From positions 1,178,001-1,242,000 of the forward strand of contig NZ_LT632547.1 in NCBI RefSeq assembly GCF_900119695.1: a stretch of 64,000 bases of DNA, written 5' to 3'. The translations under genes were made by a program, and so were the position numbers. The notes below the pieces were generated by a model. It ran no database searches. It saw only the letters and a program-made list of their open reading frames with translations, and was not told the origin of the DNA. Origin of the DNA: Actinomyces urinae (GTDB lineage Bacteria; Actinomycetota; Actinomycetes; Actinomycetales; Actinomycetaceae). This document shows positions 8,211 through 17,153 of the stretch, piece after piece (position 1 is the first letter of the stretch; each line of letters begins with the position of its first letter).

Positions 8211-9545
8211 CTACTGCCTTGCCATATCCACAAACCGCGCGTAATGGCCCTGGAAAGCAACCGGGATAGTTCCCGTCTCACCATTGCGGTGCTTGGCAAC
8301 AATAATGTCGGCCTCACCCGGGCGCTCATCCTGATCGTAATAATCCGGGCGATGTAGAAGCATGATCACGTCCGCGTCCTGCTCCAGCGAGCCCGACTCG
8401 CGCAGGTCGGCAATCATCGGCTTCTTATCGGTACGCTGCTCCGGACCACGGTTCAGCTGTGCAACCGCAACCACCGGGATCTCCAACTCTTTAGCCAAAA
8501 GTTTGAGCGAGCGGGAGAACTCCGAGACTTCCTGCTGACGCGACTCCACCTGTTTTCCTGACGACATCAGCTGGAGGTAGTCGATAACTACAAGTCCAAG
8601 ATTGTGCTGCTGCTTCAAACGGCGACACTTTGCACGAATCTCATTCATCGCCATATTTGGCGAATCGTCAATAAAGAAGGGTGCCTTTGAGATGTTCGAA
8701 ATTGTCTTCGACAGCCGCGTCCAGTCTCGGTCTTCCATTTCTCCTCTACGCATCTTGCCAAAATGCACGCCCGCCTCGGCCGCCATCAGGCGCATACCGA
8801 TTTCTTCCCGCGACATTTCCAACGAAAAGATAACCGAAGTGATGTTGTGGTGCACCGACGCCGCCCTCATGAAATTCATCGCGAGAGTTGACTTACCCAT
8901 TGCTGGACGCGCGGCAACGATAACCATCTGGCCCGGCTGCAAGCCTGTAGTGAGGTGATCCAGGTCTGCAATACCCGTAGGCACACCCTTCGAGACGTCC
9001 TTGTTCTGCGCGAGCTCATCAAGATGGGCAAGTAGTGGATCTGCAATCTCGGACAACTGCACGTAATCCGTGGTACTCCGGCGTTCAGACACCGCGTAAA
9101 TCTCAGATTGTGCGGCATCCACAATGTCATCAACGTCGCCGCCCGTTTCGGCGTAACCAAGCTGAACAATACGAGTGCCAGCCTCCACAAGATGCCGCAG
9201 TTGCGCTCGCTCACGCACAATGCGTGCGTAATAACCCACATTTGCAGCCGTCGGGACCGAAGCAATCAGAGTGTGCAGGTAGGTTGGCTCTGGCAAACGA
9301 TTTAGATTTCCCTGGCGTTTAAGCTCACCCGCAACCGTTAGGGTATCCACGGGCTCGCCACGGGAGTAGAGCTCCATTATCGTGTTGTGGATCATTTCAT
9401 GGTCCGGGCGATAGTAGTCCGAGCTATCCATCGCCTCAATAACGTCGTTCACGGCGTCCTTGGAAAGCATCATTGAGCCAAGAACAGATTGCTCCGCTTC
9501 AATGTCTTGCGGAGGGATTCGATCAAAACCCGACTGGTCTGCCAC
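8211..9545 (-). CDS. dnaB: Replicative DNA helicase DnaB
   Basis: This 444-residue hexameric helicase unwinds DNA at the replication fork. The N-terminal domain (IPPQDIEAEQSVLGSMM) binds primase, and the RecA-like domain carries the Walker A motif ARPAMGKS (about 212-219) and the Walker B region VVIDYLQLM. The DnaB-type end (HRNGETGTIPVAF) is present. There is no intein. The start is GTG with a strong AAGGCGG site seven bases upstream. The 350 bases upstream carry several DnaA boxes, so DnaA may influence its expression. The likely loader, DciA, is encoded at 38435-39052. Confidence 0.97.
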   Translation of the reverse strand: MADQSGFDRIPPQDIEAEQSVLGSMMLSKDAVNDVIEAMDSSDYYRPDHEMIHNTIMELYSRGEPVDTLTVAGELKRQGNLNRLPEPTYLHTLIASVPTAANVGYYARIVRERAQLRHLVEAGTRIVQLGYAETGGDVDDIVDAAQSEIYAVSERRSTTDYVQLSEIADPLLAHLDELAQNKDVSKGVPTGIADLDHLTTGLQPGQMVIVAARPAMGKSTLAMNFMRAASVHHNITSVIFSLEMSREEIGMRLMAAEAGVHFGKMRRGEMEDRDWTRLSKTISNISKAPFFIDDSPNMAMNEIRAKCRRLKQQHNLGLVVIDYLQLMSSGKQVESRQQEVSEFSRSLKLLAKELEIPVVAVAQLNRGPEQRTDKKPMIADLRESGSLEQDADVIMLLHRPDYYDQDERPGEADIIVAKHRNGETGTIPVAFQGHYARFVDMARQ

Positions 9546-9634
9546 AAAAACCGCCTTCTAGTTACATGCACCCTGCGTCCACGATTTCAGTGAGGCTACG
9601 CTAGAGACGCGCTCTGTTTTGCACAGAGGCGCGG

Positions 9635-9894
9635 TTATCAACAGTTACTGAGGGAAACAGTTAATACCGGTAAGGTTATCCCCGAAAGGTCAACTTCAAA
9701 AACCCTAAATGTTAATAACTTGTGCATTTTCGGTGGATAACTGCCATAAATTGTTTAAAACCTGTGGATAACATGTGGATTGTGTGGAAATCGTGTCAAC
9801 GATGTCCATTCTCAAACCCTTGGAACGGCGCCAAATTATCCACAGTTTTGTTCACACCCTGTGGAACAAAAGTCGAAGGTAAATAGGTGGATAA
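9635..9894. promoter_or_regulatory. DnaA-box cluster between dnaB and the MATE gene
   Basis: The dnaB-MATE gap (9546-9896) holds no gene. It contains two perfect DnaA boxes (9763-9771 reverse, 9836-9844 forward), two TTATCCACC variants in reverse (9732-9740, 9886-9894) and weaker ones at 9635-9643 (TTATCAACA) and 9676-9684 (TTATCCCCG). The stretch 9700-9760 is AT-rich. It could be a DnaA-regulated divergent promoter region for dnaB, a DnaA-titration site, or a secondary origin-like element. Confidence 0.6.
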
Positions 9895-9896
9895 CT

Positions 9897-11282
9897 TTGA
9901 CACAACACTCAAGTAAGACTGAACCACAACTTGAAGGTTCACAGCTCAATCGAGAAATTCTGCGTCTCGCTCTCCCTGCACTCGGAGCGCTTTTAGCTCA
10001 GCCACTCTTCACTACCATCGACTCAGCCATGGTCGGGCACCTCGGAACGGAGCAGCTAGCGGGCCTCGCCCTCTCTTCGACCATCCTTATGACGGCGGTA
10101 GGACTATTCATTTTCCTGGCTTACTCCACAACATCAATCACTGCGCGAGCACTAGGTGCAGGGAATATTGCTTCCGGCTTGCGCGCAGGCATTGAGGCTA
10201 TCTGGTTGGCCGCACTTCTTGGCGTCATAACCGCGAGCGTTCTCATTATTGCAGCCCCCACCATAATCAGCTGGTTCCGAGCTGACGCTTCGGTTATTCC
10301 ACACGCCATCGCCTACCTGCAGTACTCGTCACCAGGACTCGTGGGAATGCTCGTAGTGCTTGCCGCGACAGGAACGTTACGCGGCCTTCTCGACACAAAA
10401 ACGCCGCTGTACGTTGCCACAGCAGGCGCCGGGGGCAACGCAGCTCTAAACGCAATCTTCATTTACGGACTAGACATGGGGATTGCCGGTTCTGGTTTAG
10501 GCACCGCAATCGCACAAACCTTGATGGGGATCACCCTAGTGGCGGTAGTGATCAAAGGCGCTCGGCACGAGGGCGTCAGCCTAAAGCCATCATTCGGAGG
10601 ATTGCTAGGCGCCACAAACGCTGGCCTGCCACTACTTGTGCGCACGCTGACACTGCGCATCGCGATCCTCGCAACCGTTGCTGTAGTTACGCGTGCGGGC
10701 GCGGTCGCCCTTGCCGCCCACCAGGTTGTAAACACAGTGTGGAACTTCGCGGCCTTCGCTCTGGACGCCCTTGGAATTTCTGCCCAGTCATTAACCGGCT
10801 ACTCCATCGGTACCGGAAACCGTGCACGAACCCACGCGCTTGTTCACCGCATTACCATTTGGGGCGTTGCAACTGGCGCTGTGCTCGGACTGGTAATTGT
10901 CGCAGCCTCCGGCCTGCTTCCGTGGATCTTCGGTACCGACCCAATCATGCACAGCGCAGCTATGCGCGGACTATGGATTGCCGGCGGGTTCCAAGTTCTG
11001 GCCGGTTTTGTTTTCATGATGGATGGCGTATTGATAGGCGCGGGTGACAACCGTTACCTTGCTGTGGCAGGTATTCTCACGCTGGTGCCATACCTGCCCG
11101 TTTTGTGGATTATCGTGACGGTTTTCGCGGATGATAAGACCCTGACTGCCGCTACCCAAACCACAGTACTTATGTGGGTGTGGGTAGCTTTTGCAGGGAT
11201 TTTCATGGGGGCGCGAGCGCTCACTACCGGGCTGCGTGCTCGCGGATCGAAATGGATTGCTCAAGCAGAAAGCACTCAGTAA
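9897..11282 (+). CDS. MATE-family multidrug/sodium antiporter (DinF-like)
   Basis: This protein of about 461 residues has 12 predicted membrane spans and the MATE opening (REILRLALPALGALLAQPLFTTIDSAMVG), with the internal duplication typical of the family. It should export cationic or toxic small molecules in exchange for Na+ or H+. The frame is open from a TTG at 9780, but that stretch overlaps DnaA boxes and is not membrane-like. I chose TTG at 9897, which has AGGTGG six bases upstream. The substrate is unknown. It is divergent from dnaB. Confidence 0.85.
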   Translation: MTQHSSKTEPQLEGSQLNREILRLALPALGALLAQPLFTTIDSAMVGHLGTEQLAGLALSSTILMTAVGLFIFLAYSTTSITARALGAGNIASGLRAGIEAIWLAALLGVITASVLIIAAPTIISWFRADASVIPHAIAYLQYSSPGLVGMLVVLAATGTLRGLLDTKTPLYVATAGAGGNAALNAIFIYGLDMGIAGSGLGTAIAQTLMGITLVAVVIKGARHEGVSLKPSFGGLLGATNAGLPLLVRTLTLRIAILATVAVVTRAGAVALAAHQVVNTVWNFAAFALDALGISAQSLTGYSIGTGNRARTHALVHRITIWGVATGAVLGLVIVAASGLLPWIFGTDPIMHSAAMRGLWIAGGFQVLAGFVFMMDGVLIGAGDNRYLAVAGILTLVPYLPVLWIIVTVFADDKTLTAATQTTVLMWVWVAFAGIFMGARALTTGLRARGSKWIAQAESTQ

Positions 11283-11397
11283 CGCGAGTTTTGGTGGGAG
11301 TTGCTCACATTTATTCGCGCGGTCTGGTACATGCGAGACCATCACGGTAGCATGAGAGTTCGGTCCACATTTGTGTACCGATTCGCATATCCCTCCT

Positions 11398-11416
11398 GTC
11401 ACGGAACGACCGTGAC
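11398..11416 (+). promoter_or_regulatory. Hairpin in the rpsF leader (possible S6:S18 autoregulatory element)
   Basis: GTCACGG (11398-11404) pairs with CCGTGAC (11410-11416) around a 5-base loop, about 25 bases before the rpsF ATG, and an ACCG follows at once. Leaders bound by the S6:S18 complex are known before rpsF in many bacteria and carry a conserved CCG. Membership in that family is only suggested here. Confidence 0.3.
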
Positions 11417-11443
11417 CGTTGAGACCAGAGGAGGTGGGGAAAC

Positions 11444-11731
11444 ATGCGTAAGTACGAACTGATGGTGATCTTCGATCCCACTGTTGATGAGCGCACCGTC
11501 GGCCCCTCGATGGAGAAGCTTCTGACCAAGGTAACCGAGGCTGGCGGCTCCGTTGAGAACGTCGACATTTGGGGCAAGCGTCGTCTTGCCTACGAAATCA
11601 ACAAGCAGTCTGAAGGCATTTACGTGGTTGTAGACATGACCACCACGCCGGAGGTTTCCAAGGAAATCAACCGACTGCTGTCACTGAACGAATCCGTGAT
11701 GCGCACCAAGCTGATGCGCCCGGAAGCGTAA
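11444..11731 (+). CDS. rpsF: 30S ribosomal protein S6
   Basis: This 95-residue protein begins [12 protein letters not shown] and contains [20 protein letters not shown], both diagnostic of bS6, which sits on the 30S platform next to S18. It leads the rpsF-ssb-rpsR-rplI operon conserved in most bacteria. The ribosome-binding site GAGGAGG is very strong. Length is normal. Confidence 0.97.
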   Translation: MRKYELMVIFDPTVDERTVGPSMEKLLTKVTEAGGSVENVDIWGKRRLAYEINKQSEGIYVVVDMTTTPEVSKEINRLLSLNESVMRTKLMRPEA

Positions 11732-11759
11732 CACTGGATGAGAATCTGAGGAGCCAAAG

Positions 11760-12296
11760 ATGGCTGGAGATACCGTAATCACGATCATCGGCAACCTAAC
11801 TTCCGACCCGGAGCTTCGTTACACCGCGTCGGGCGCACCGGTTGCTAACTTCACTGTTGCGTCTACTCCGCGTAGTTTTGACCGCAACTCTGGACAGTGG
11901 AAGGACGGGGAAACCCTGTTCATGCGCTGCTCCGTGTGGCGCGATGTTGCAGAGAACGTTGCAGACTCCCTCACCAAGGGAACGCGCGTGATTGTTCAAG
12001 GACGTCTCCAGCAGCGTTCCTACGAGACCCGTGATGGCCAGCAGCGCACCACCATGGAGCTCGCGGTCGATGAAATCGGCCCGTCGCTCCGTTACGCGCG
12101 CACGCAGATTACCCGCAATCCGTCCAACTATGGGGGCGGTAGCGGATACAACCAGGGCGGAATGCAAGATTCCTCTGGTTCGGGCGGACCGTCTTACGGC
12201 GGTGACGCTGGCTACGACGCGCCTCAGGGAGGGGCTTCTAATGACCCGTGGGCAACGGGTGGTTCCACGAACTTCGATTCGGAGCCTCCGTTCTAA
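11760..12296 (+). CDS. ssb: Single-stranded DNA-binding protein
   Basis: This 178-residue SSB has an N-terminal OB fold (about 1-115; [21 protein letters not shown]) that coats single-stranded DNA during replication and repair. A Gly/Ser/Gln-rich linker follows, then the acidic protein-interaction tip DSEPPF, slightly different from the usual D-F-D-D-D-I-P-F but acidic and ending in PPF. It lies between rpsF and rpsR as expected. Confidence 0.97.
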   Translation: MAGDTVITIIGNLTSDPELRYTASGAPVANFTVASTPRSFDRNSGQWKDGETLFMRCSVWRDVAENVADSLTKGTRVIVQGRLQQRSYETRDGQQRTTMELAVDEIGPSLRYARTQITRNPSNYGGGSGYNQGGMQDSSGSGGPSYGGDAGYDAPQGGASNDPWATGGSTNFDSEPPF

Positions 12297-12364
12297 ACGG
12301 TTCTTATCTGACTTTGCTCAACAACAAGGGCGCACGCTAGTGCGTGAGATTTTTAGGAGACACC

Positions 12365-12607
12365 ATGGCGAAGCCTCAACTTCGCAATAAGCCGATTAAG
12401 AAGAAGGCGAACCCGCTAAAGTCCGCCAAGATTGAAAAGATTGACTACAAGGACACAGCGCTTTTGCGCAAGTTCATTTCGGACCGTGGCAAGATCCGCG
12501 CCCGCCGTGTAACTGGCGTGTCCGTTCAAGAGCAGCGAAAGATCGCGAAGGCCGTGAAGAACGCCCGCGAGATGGCTCTGCTGCCGTACTCGAGCTCTGG
12601 ACGTTAA
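12365..12607 (+). CDS. rpsR: 30S ribosomal protein S18
   Basis: This 80-residue basic protein (MAKPQLRN) has the S18 core: [19 protein letters not shown] and the [20 protein letters not shown] segment ending LLPYSS. A frame continues seven codons upstream, but the ATG at 12365 has TAGGAG at the right distance and matches family starts. It is the partner of S6. Confidence 0.96.
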   Translation: MAKPQLRNKPIKKKANPLKSAKIEKIDYKDTALLRKFISDRGKIRARRVTGVSVQEQRKIAKAVKNAREMALLPYSSSGR

Positions 12608-12626
12608 AGAGGGAGGAGACTGAATA

Positions 12627-13079
12627 ATGGCAAAGCTAATTCTGACCCACGATGTCCCTAACCTCGGTGCTGCTGGTGATGTCGTTACCGTTAAGGACGG
12701 CTACGCCCGCAACTACCTAGTTCCACGTCGTCTCGCTGAGCGTTGGACGCCGGGCGCACAGAAGGCGCTGGACAAGATCGCTGAACGTGCACGCGCGAAG
12801 GAAATCGCAAACGTGGATGATGCTCGCGAGGTTCGTGACCAGCTTCAGGAAATCAAGTTTGTTGAGATCTTCAAGCTTGCTTCCACCACCGATGCCCTTT
12901 ACGGCGCTGTCAAGACCGGTGATATTGCTTCCGCTATCAAGGAAGCTTCGGGCATTGACATCGATCGCCGCAAGATCGTCGTGGAGAAGGCTATTAAGTA
13001 CGTTGGCGACCACAACGTGACCGTTAACCTCCACCCGGAGGTTTCCGCACGAGTCAAGGTTCGTGTAAGCGCCAAGTAG
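12627..13079 (+). CDS. rplI: 50S ribosomal protein L9
   Basis: This 150-residue L9 has the N-terminal 23S-binding domain (KLILTHDVPNLGAAGDVVTV, GYARNYLVPRRLA), a long connecting helix and the C-terminal domain. It is the last gene of the ribosomal/ssb operon, with GGGAGGAG upstream and a terminator ten bases after the stop. Confidence 0.97.
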   Translation: MAKLILTHDVPNLGAAGDVVTVKDGYARNYLVPRRLAERWTPGAQKALDKIAERARAKEIANVDDAREVRDQLQEIKFVEIFKLASTTDALYGAVKTGDIASAIKEASGIDIDRRKIVVEKAIKYVGDHNVTVNLHPEVSARVKVRVSAK

Positions 13080-13088
13080 TTTACGCAT

Positions 13089-13128
13089 AAAAGGTGCCGT
13101 CCTCATGAGTTTGAGGTCGGCACCTTTT
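13089..13128 (+). terminator. Rho-independent terminator after rplI
   Basis: AAAAGGTGCCG (13089-13099) pairs with CGGCACCTTTT (13118-13128), and an inner CCTCA/TGAGG pair extends the stem. The U-run is TTTT. A-run symmetry means it may also act for the leftward PBP gene that ends at 13182. Confidence 0.85.
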
Positions 13129-13181
13129 GGTATTTGCGCAGTAGGAGGGAGCCCCAAACTAGGCTTTCTCCCGCTTATGGG

Positions 13182-15494
13182 TTAATGATCCTCACTGGGT
13201 TCAGTTGCTGGCTCGGTGGTCGGAGGATTGGTTGCGTGAGTTTCGTTCGGAGCTTGCGTCTGCGCAGGTTCCTCGTTCCTCTCTGTACTCCTAGTTTCCG
13301 TTGCAGTAGTCTCCGTTGGCGGCGTGTACGTTTTGAACGTGGATTTACGGAAATCAGGCTTGTACCAGTCAAACTCCGCGACTTCGTACTTGTCGATAGC
13401 TTTCAACATATACGTTTGCCACACGGTGCCTGGCCATGTGGATCCGGTAACTTCGTATTCTCCACCGAATGGGCTGATGGAGACTTCATTACCGTCTTCA
13501 CCGATCTGGTACATGGACACAACGGTTGCAAGTTGTGGAATTGCACCTGCGAACTGTGCAGAACGGTTTTCTTCAGATGAACCGGTCTTGGCCAGAACGG
13601 GTCGACCGATGATCCCAGCTTTTTCACCCGATCCCCACTGAGCACTTGCCTGCATACCAGGCAACGCAGCGGAGATGATTTCGGAGTCGAACACGCGCTC
13701 GGTGCTTGTCGGGCCTTGATAAATTTGTTCGCCGTCGTAGCGGGTAACTTCCTTAATTATGTGAGGCGTGCTACGAAGCCCGCCCGACGCGATTGTGGCG
13801 TATGCGCGGGTGAGGTCCAGATTATGTGGTGATGCTGATCCGAGGACATTGCGGATCGTGTCGTCAAGGCCCAGAGTGTCTTCTGGAAGGCCAAGCTTAA
13901 CCGCGGCCTCGCGCGTCTTGCCCGGCCCCATCTCGTTATTCATTTCAACAAATGGGGTGTTGATGGATAGCGCGGTTGCACGAATCATATTGACGTAGCC
14001 GTACGAGTAGTCCCCATAGTTACTGAGTGGAGGCGTAACTTCCCCGGTGCGCTTGTCGGTGATTTGTAGCGGCGAGTTACCGTTGTACATATCCTCGATT
14101 GTTCCGCCGGCCTGCATGTATGCGATGAGGCCGAATGGCTTCATCGTTGATCCTGCCATCGCCCTGTCCTGAGTAACGGAGTTGGATTGGCGTTCTTGAT
14201 AGTCAGCTCCAGCAAATTCGGCCAGTATTTCTCCGTTGGCCGGGTTAATGGAAGAAAGCGCCACCTGAAGCCCTGCATTGTGATCGTCAGGCAGCTCGTT
14301 AACGGCCTCAACGGCAAAGTTTTGCAGGTCCTTATCTAGAGTTGTGACAATCACGTAGCCGCCCGAATCTAGCTGTTCGGGCGTGATGCCTGCACGGCTT
14401 TCCAGCTCGGTGCGAATCTGTTGCATTAGATGACCCTTCCAGCCAGTCATGCTGGTTTCAGATTGCGGGTCAATGGTTTCTGGGAAGGCAGCGTTGTCAG
14501 CTTCGTCCTGCGTAATCCACCCATCTTCAACCATGTGCTTCAGGACGCGATCAAAGCGGGCTTCAGCCATGTCGGGGTCTACTGCAGGATCCCACGCAGA
14601 GGGTGCGGGAATGATGCCGGAAAGCATGGCTGATTCGCTCAATGTCAGATCTATCGCGGAATGTCCAAAGTACTTGAGAGAGGCTTCTTCGATGCCGTAT
14701 GCCCCGCGCCCAAAGTAGATGGTGTTCAAATAGTTTTCCAGGATTTCGTCCTTGGATTGCTGCCTGTTGATTTTGAGGGCCAGCAGGGCTTCTTTAATTT
14801 TGCCCGGGATACTTGTGGTGGTGTCCAGGTAGTAGCGCTCTACGTATTGCTGACTGAGGGTGGAGGCACCCTGCAGAGAACCACCGCGTACGTTGTTGAT
14901 AAAAGCGCGGGCTACGCCCTTCAGGTCAATACCGGAGTTGGTGTAGAAGGTGCGATCCTCTGACGCTATGACGGCTTTCCCAACGTAGTCGGGGATGGTT
15001 GAGGTATCGATGATGGTGCGGTCAATTTCAGCAAAGGTACCAAGTTCGGTTTCGCCATCTGAGTAGAAGACGCTCGTCTTTTGCGCCATCGCGAACTCTC
15101 CCGGCTTTGGCACAGTGACAGAGGCGTAGGCGAGCATAAACCCGATGGATCCAAGAATGATCATCGTGAGAATGGTGATGAGAATGCCGATTCCAATGCG
15201 AGCGCCGGTAGATTTCTTCTTTTTCCCGCTTTTTGCTTTCTTCGCATTTTTGTTGGCGGGTTTATTTGCGGTTTTATTCGCTGCTTTACCGCTCGGTTTA
15301 CTCACATTGTTGGCGTTTTTTTGAGGCGCAGAAGGTGTCGTGACACCCGGTTTTCTTCGGGGGCGCTTGGGAATAGAAGAGGACGCCTTAGAGGAGGTGT
15401 TGGCGGTTGTGCCTTTTTGGTGGATGGAACGACGCGAAGGCAGCCCGGAGGGTTTTCGGCTGCTGTTTTTGTTAGGTTCGCGACTGTCAGCCAT
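13182..15494 (-). CDS. Class A penicillin-binding protein (transglycosylase/transpeptidase)
   Basis: This 770-residue bifunctional peptidoglycan synthase has a long cytoplasmic tail rich in Lys, Asn, Ser and Pro (about 1-95). A membrane span follows (about 100-125), then the GT51 glycosyltransferase (SEDRTFYTNSGID, GASTLSQQ) and a transpeptidase. Transpeptidase motifs are SxxK as STMKPF, SxN as SIN and KTG as AKTGSS. The last 60 residues are a Thr/Glu/Pro-rich tail. I chose the ATG at 15492-15494; the GTG three codons upstream lies inside the ribosome-binding site. It corresponds to the PonA-type PBP of actinobacteria. Confidence 0.92.
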   Translation of the reverse strand: MADSREPNKNSSRKPSGLPSRRSIHQKGTTANTSSKASSSIPKRPRRKPGVTTPSAPQKNANNVSKPSGKAANKTANKPANKNAKKAKSGKKKKSTGARIGIGILITILTMIILGSIGFMLAYASVTVPKPGEFAMAQKTSVFYSDGETELGTFAEIDRTIIDTSTIPDYVGKAVIASEDRTFYTNSGIDLKGVARAFINNVRGGSLQGASTLSQQYVERYYLDTTTSIPGKIKEALLALKINRQQSKDEILENYLNTIYFGRGAYGIEEASLKYFGHSAIDLTLSESAMLSGIIPAPSAWDPAVDPDMAEARFDRVLKHMVEDGWITQDEADNAAFPETIDPQSETSMTGWKGHLMQQIRTELESRAGITPEQLDSGGYVIVTTLDKDLQNFAVEAVNELPDDHNAGLQVALSSINPANGEILAEFAGADYQERQSNSVTQDRAMAGSTMKPFGLIAYMQAGGTIEDMYNGNSPLQITDKRTGEVTPPLSNYGDYSYGYVNMIRATALSINTPFVEMNNEMGPGKTREAAVKLGLPEDTLGLDDTIRNVLGSASPHNLDLTRAYATIASGGLRSTPHIIKEVTRYDGEQIYQGPTSTERVFDSEIISAALPGMQASAQWGSGEKAGIIGRPVLAKTGSSEENRSAQFAGAIPQLATVVSMYQIGEDGNEVSISPFGGEYEVTGSTWPGTVWQTYMLKAIDKYEVAEFDWYKPDFRKSTFKTYTPPTETTATETRSTERNEEPAQTQAPNETHATNPPTTEPATEPSEDH

Positions 15495-15577
15495 GTGAAC
15501 CACCTTTCTAGAGCATTGCCCGGCGGTAATCGGGGGCCGGGTTCCTCGTTTCGTCTATGTAGTAATTGTGCACGGTT

Positions 15578-17086
15578 TTATTGCGATTCCCACCATTTTA
15601 GTAGTTCGTGTTCGGCTTCCGCTTTGCCAAGCGGGCCTCGTTCCATGCGTAGTTCGAGGAGATATTTGTATGCTTTTCCAACTTGAGGACCGGGCTTTAG
15701 GCCTAGCAGGTGCATGATTTCACCGCCGTCAAGGTCAGGCCGTACCGCGTCAAGTTCCTCTTGTTTTTTAAGTTCGCGAATGCGATTTTCGAGGTCGTCG
15801 TAGGCGGCTTGGAGGTAGGCGGATTTGCGTTTGTTGCGCGTGGTGCAGTCGGCGCGGGTGAGGCGGTGAAGGTATTCGAGGTAGGGACCGGCGTCGGTGA
15901 CGTACCTGCGCACGGCAGAGTCGGTCCACTGTTGTTCGCCGTAGCCGTGGAATCGTTGATGCAGGCGCACTAGTTCAACAACGGCTTTGGTGGTGGCTTT
16001 GTCAAAGCGGAGGGCAACCATGCGTTTTTTGGTCATTTTCGCGCCGACAATTTCGTGGTGGTGGAAGGTGACGGTGCCGTCGGGTTCGAATCTGCGCGTG
16101 GCGGGTTTGCCGATGTCGTGCATGATGGCAGCGAACCTAAGAATGAAATCGGGGCCGGGAACAGGCCCTTCGGGACCGGTTTCAAGGGCGATTGCGTGTT
16201 CGAGGACAGTGAGGGTGTGCTCGTAGACGTCTTTGTGCCTATTGTGTTCGTCTTTGAGATCTTGGAGGTTCGACAGTTCGGGCAAGACGATGTCGGCGAC
16301 CGTGGTGTGGACCATGAGTTCGAGGCCGCGCCGCGGCTTAGGGGATGTCAGTAGCCGTTCAAACTCAGAGCGGATGCGTTCTGCGGAGACAATTTCGAGG
16401 CGGCACGCTTGCTGCTCCATGGCTTTCATGACGTCTTCGGAAACGTCAATGCCAAGCTGGGCACTGAACCGTGCGGCACGCATGATGCGTAGGGGGTCGT
16501 CGTCAAAGGATTGCGTGGCGGTGACGGGCGTGCGCAAAATGGCGTCTGCTAGGTCTTGGAGGCCACCGTGCGGGTCTATGAGTTCAAGATCGGGCAAGGT
16601 GATGGCGCAGGCGTTGACGGTGAAGTCTCGTCTGGTGAGGTCACCTTCTAGTGTGTCGCCGTATTCGACTTGGGGTTTACGCGAGTTCGGGTCGTATGCC
16701 TCTGTGCGGTATGTGGTGACCTCAACTTGAAGGTCGCCTTTGCGCGCCCCGATGGTGCCGAAGGCTTTGCCGACGTCCCAGGTTTTGTCGCCCCAGATGC
16801 CAAGGAGGCGTTCCGTGTCGTCAGGCCTGGCATTGGTGGTGAGGTCAAAGTCGTGCGGTGTTACGGCAAGAAACGCGTCGCGAACTGGTCCGCCCACAAG
16901 GGCGAGTTCAAATCCGGCCTCGTGAAATACGTGGCCAAGTTCAATGATTTGTGAGGGAAGTTCGGCGAGAGCTTTTTGGGCGTTGCTACGAAGCAGTTCA
17001 AGGTCGCCGCATCCTACAGCGTCAAGTGCGTTCGCGTTTTGGCTTGCCTGAGTTACCCGTTTGTTGGTTTCTTGTTCCTTTAGCAT
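15578..17086 (-). CDS. cca: CCA tRNA nucleotidyltransferase with HD domain
   Basis: This protein of about 502 residues adds CCA to tRNA 3' ends. It has the class II nucleotidyltransferase motif LVGGPVRDAFL followed by HDFDLTTNA (catalytic Asp pair), the RRDFTVNA segment, an arm domain and a C-terminal HD phosphohydrolase domain (IMHDIGKPATRRF). Both tRNA genes in this window lack an encoded CCA, which fits. The start is uncertain: the frame opens at 17155, overlapping the divergent nudix gene, and a GTG lies at 17111-17113. I prefer the ATG at 17084-17086 (MLKEQE), although no strong ribosome-binding site precedes it. Confidence 0.92.
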   Translation of the reverse strand: MLKEQETNKRVTQASQNANALDAVGCGDLELLRSNAQKALAELPSQIIELGHVFHEAGFELALVGGPVRDAFLAVTPHDFDLTTNARPDDTERLLGIWGDKTWDVGKAFGTIGARKGDLQVEVTTYRTEAYDPNSRKPQVEYGDTLEGDLTRRDFTVNACAITLPDLELIDPHGGLQDLADAILRTPVTATQSFDDDPLRIMRAARFSAQLGIDVSEDVMKAMEQQACRLEIVSAERIRSEFERLLTSPKPRRGLELMVHTTVADIVLPELSNLQDLKDEHNRHKDVYEHTLTVLEHAIALETGPEGPVPGPDFILRFAAIMHDIGKPATRRFEPDGTVTFHHHEIVGAKMTKKRMVALRFDKATTKAVVELVRLHQRFHGYGEQQWTDSAVRRYVTDAGPYLEYLHRLTRADCTTRNKRKSAYLQAAYDDLENRIRELKKQEELDAVRPDLDGGEIMHLLGLKPGPQVGKAYKYLLELRMERGPLGKAEAEHELLKWWESQ

Positions 17087-17141
17087 CCCTATTAGCGTGC
17101 CATGAATCCTCACAATTCGGTATATCGGACGCGCCACGTCA

Positions 17142-17147
17142 TAGAGT
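17142..17147 (+). promoter_or_regulatory. Candidate -10 box (TAGAGT) of a leaderless promoter for the nudix gene
   Basis: TAGAGT is followed by six bases and then ATG at 17154. This is the same spacing as the candidates before porG and the GT2 gene. The only purine-rich stretch (AGGAG) lies one base from the ATG, too close to act as a ribosome-binding site. Confidence 0.35.
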
Positions 17148-17153
17148 AGGAGC

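Noticed and set aside
9780-9896. N-terminal extension of the MATE protein
   Set aside because: The stretch overlaps DnaA boxes, lacks a ribosome-binding site at its TTG and adds a polar segment unlike the family; the TTG at 9897 has AGGTGG upstream.
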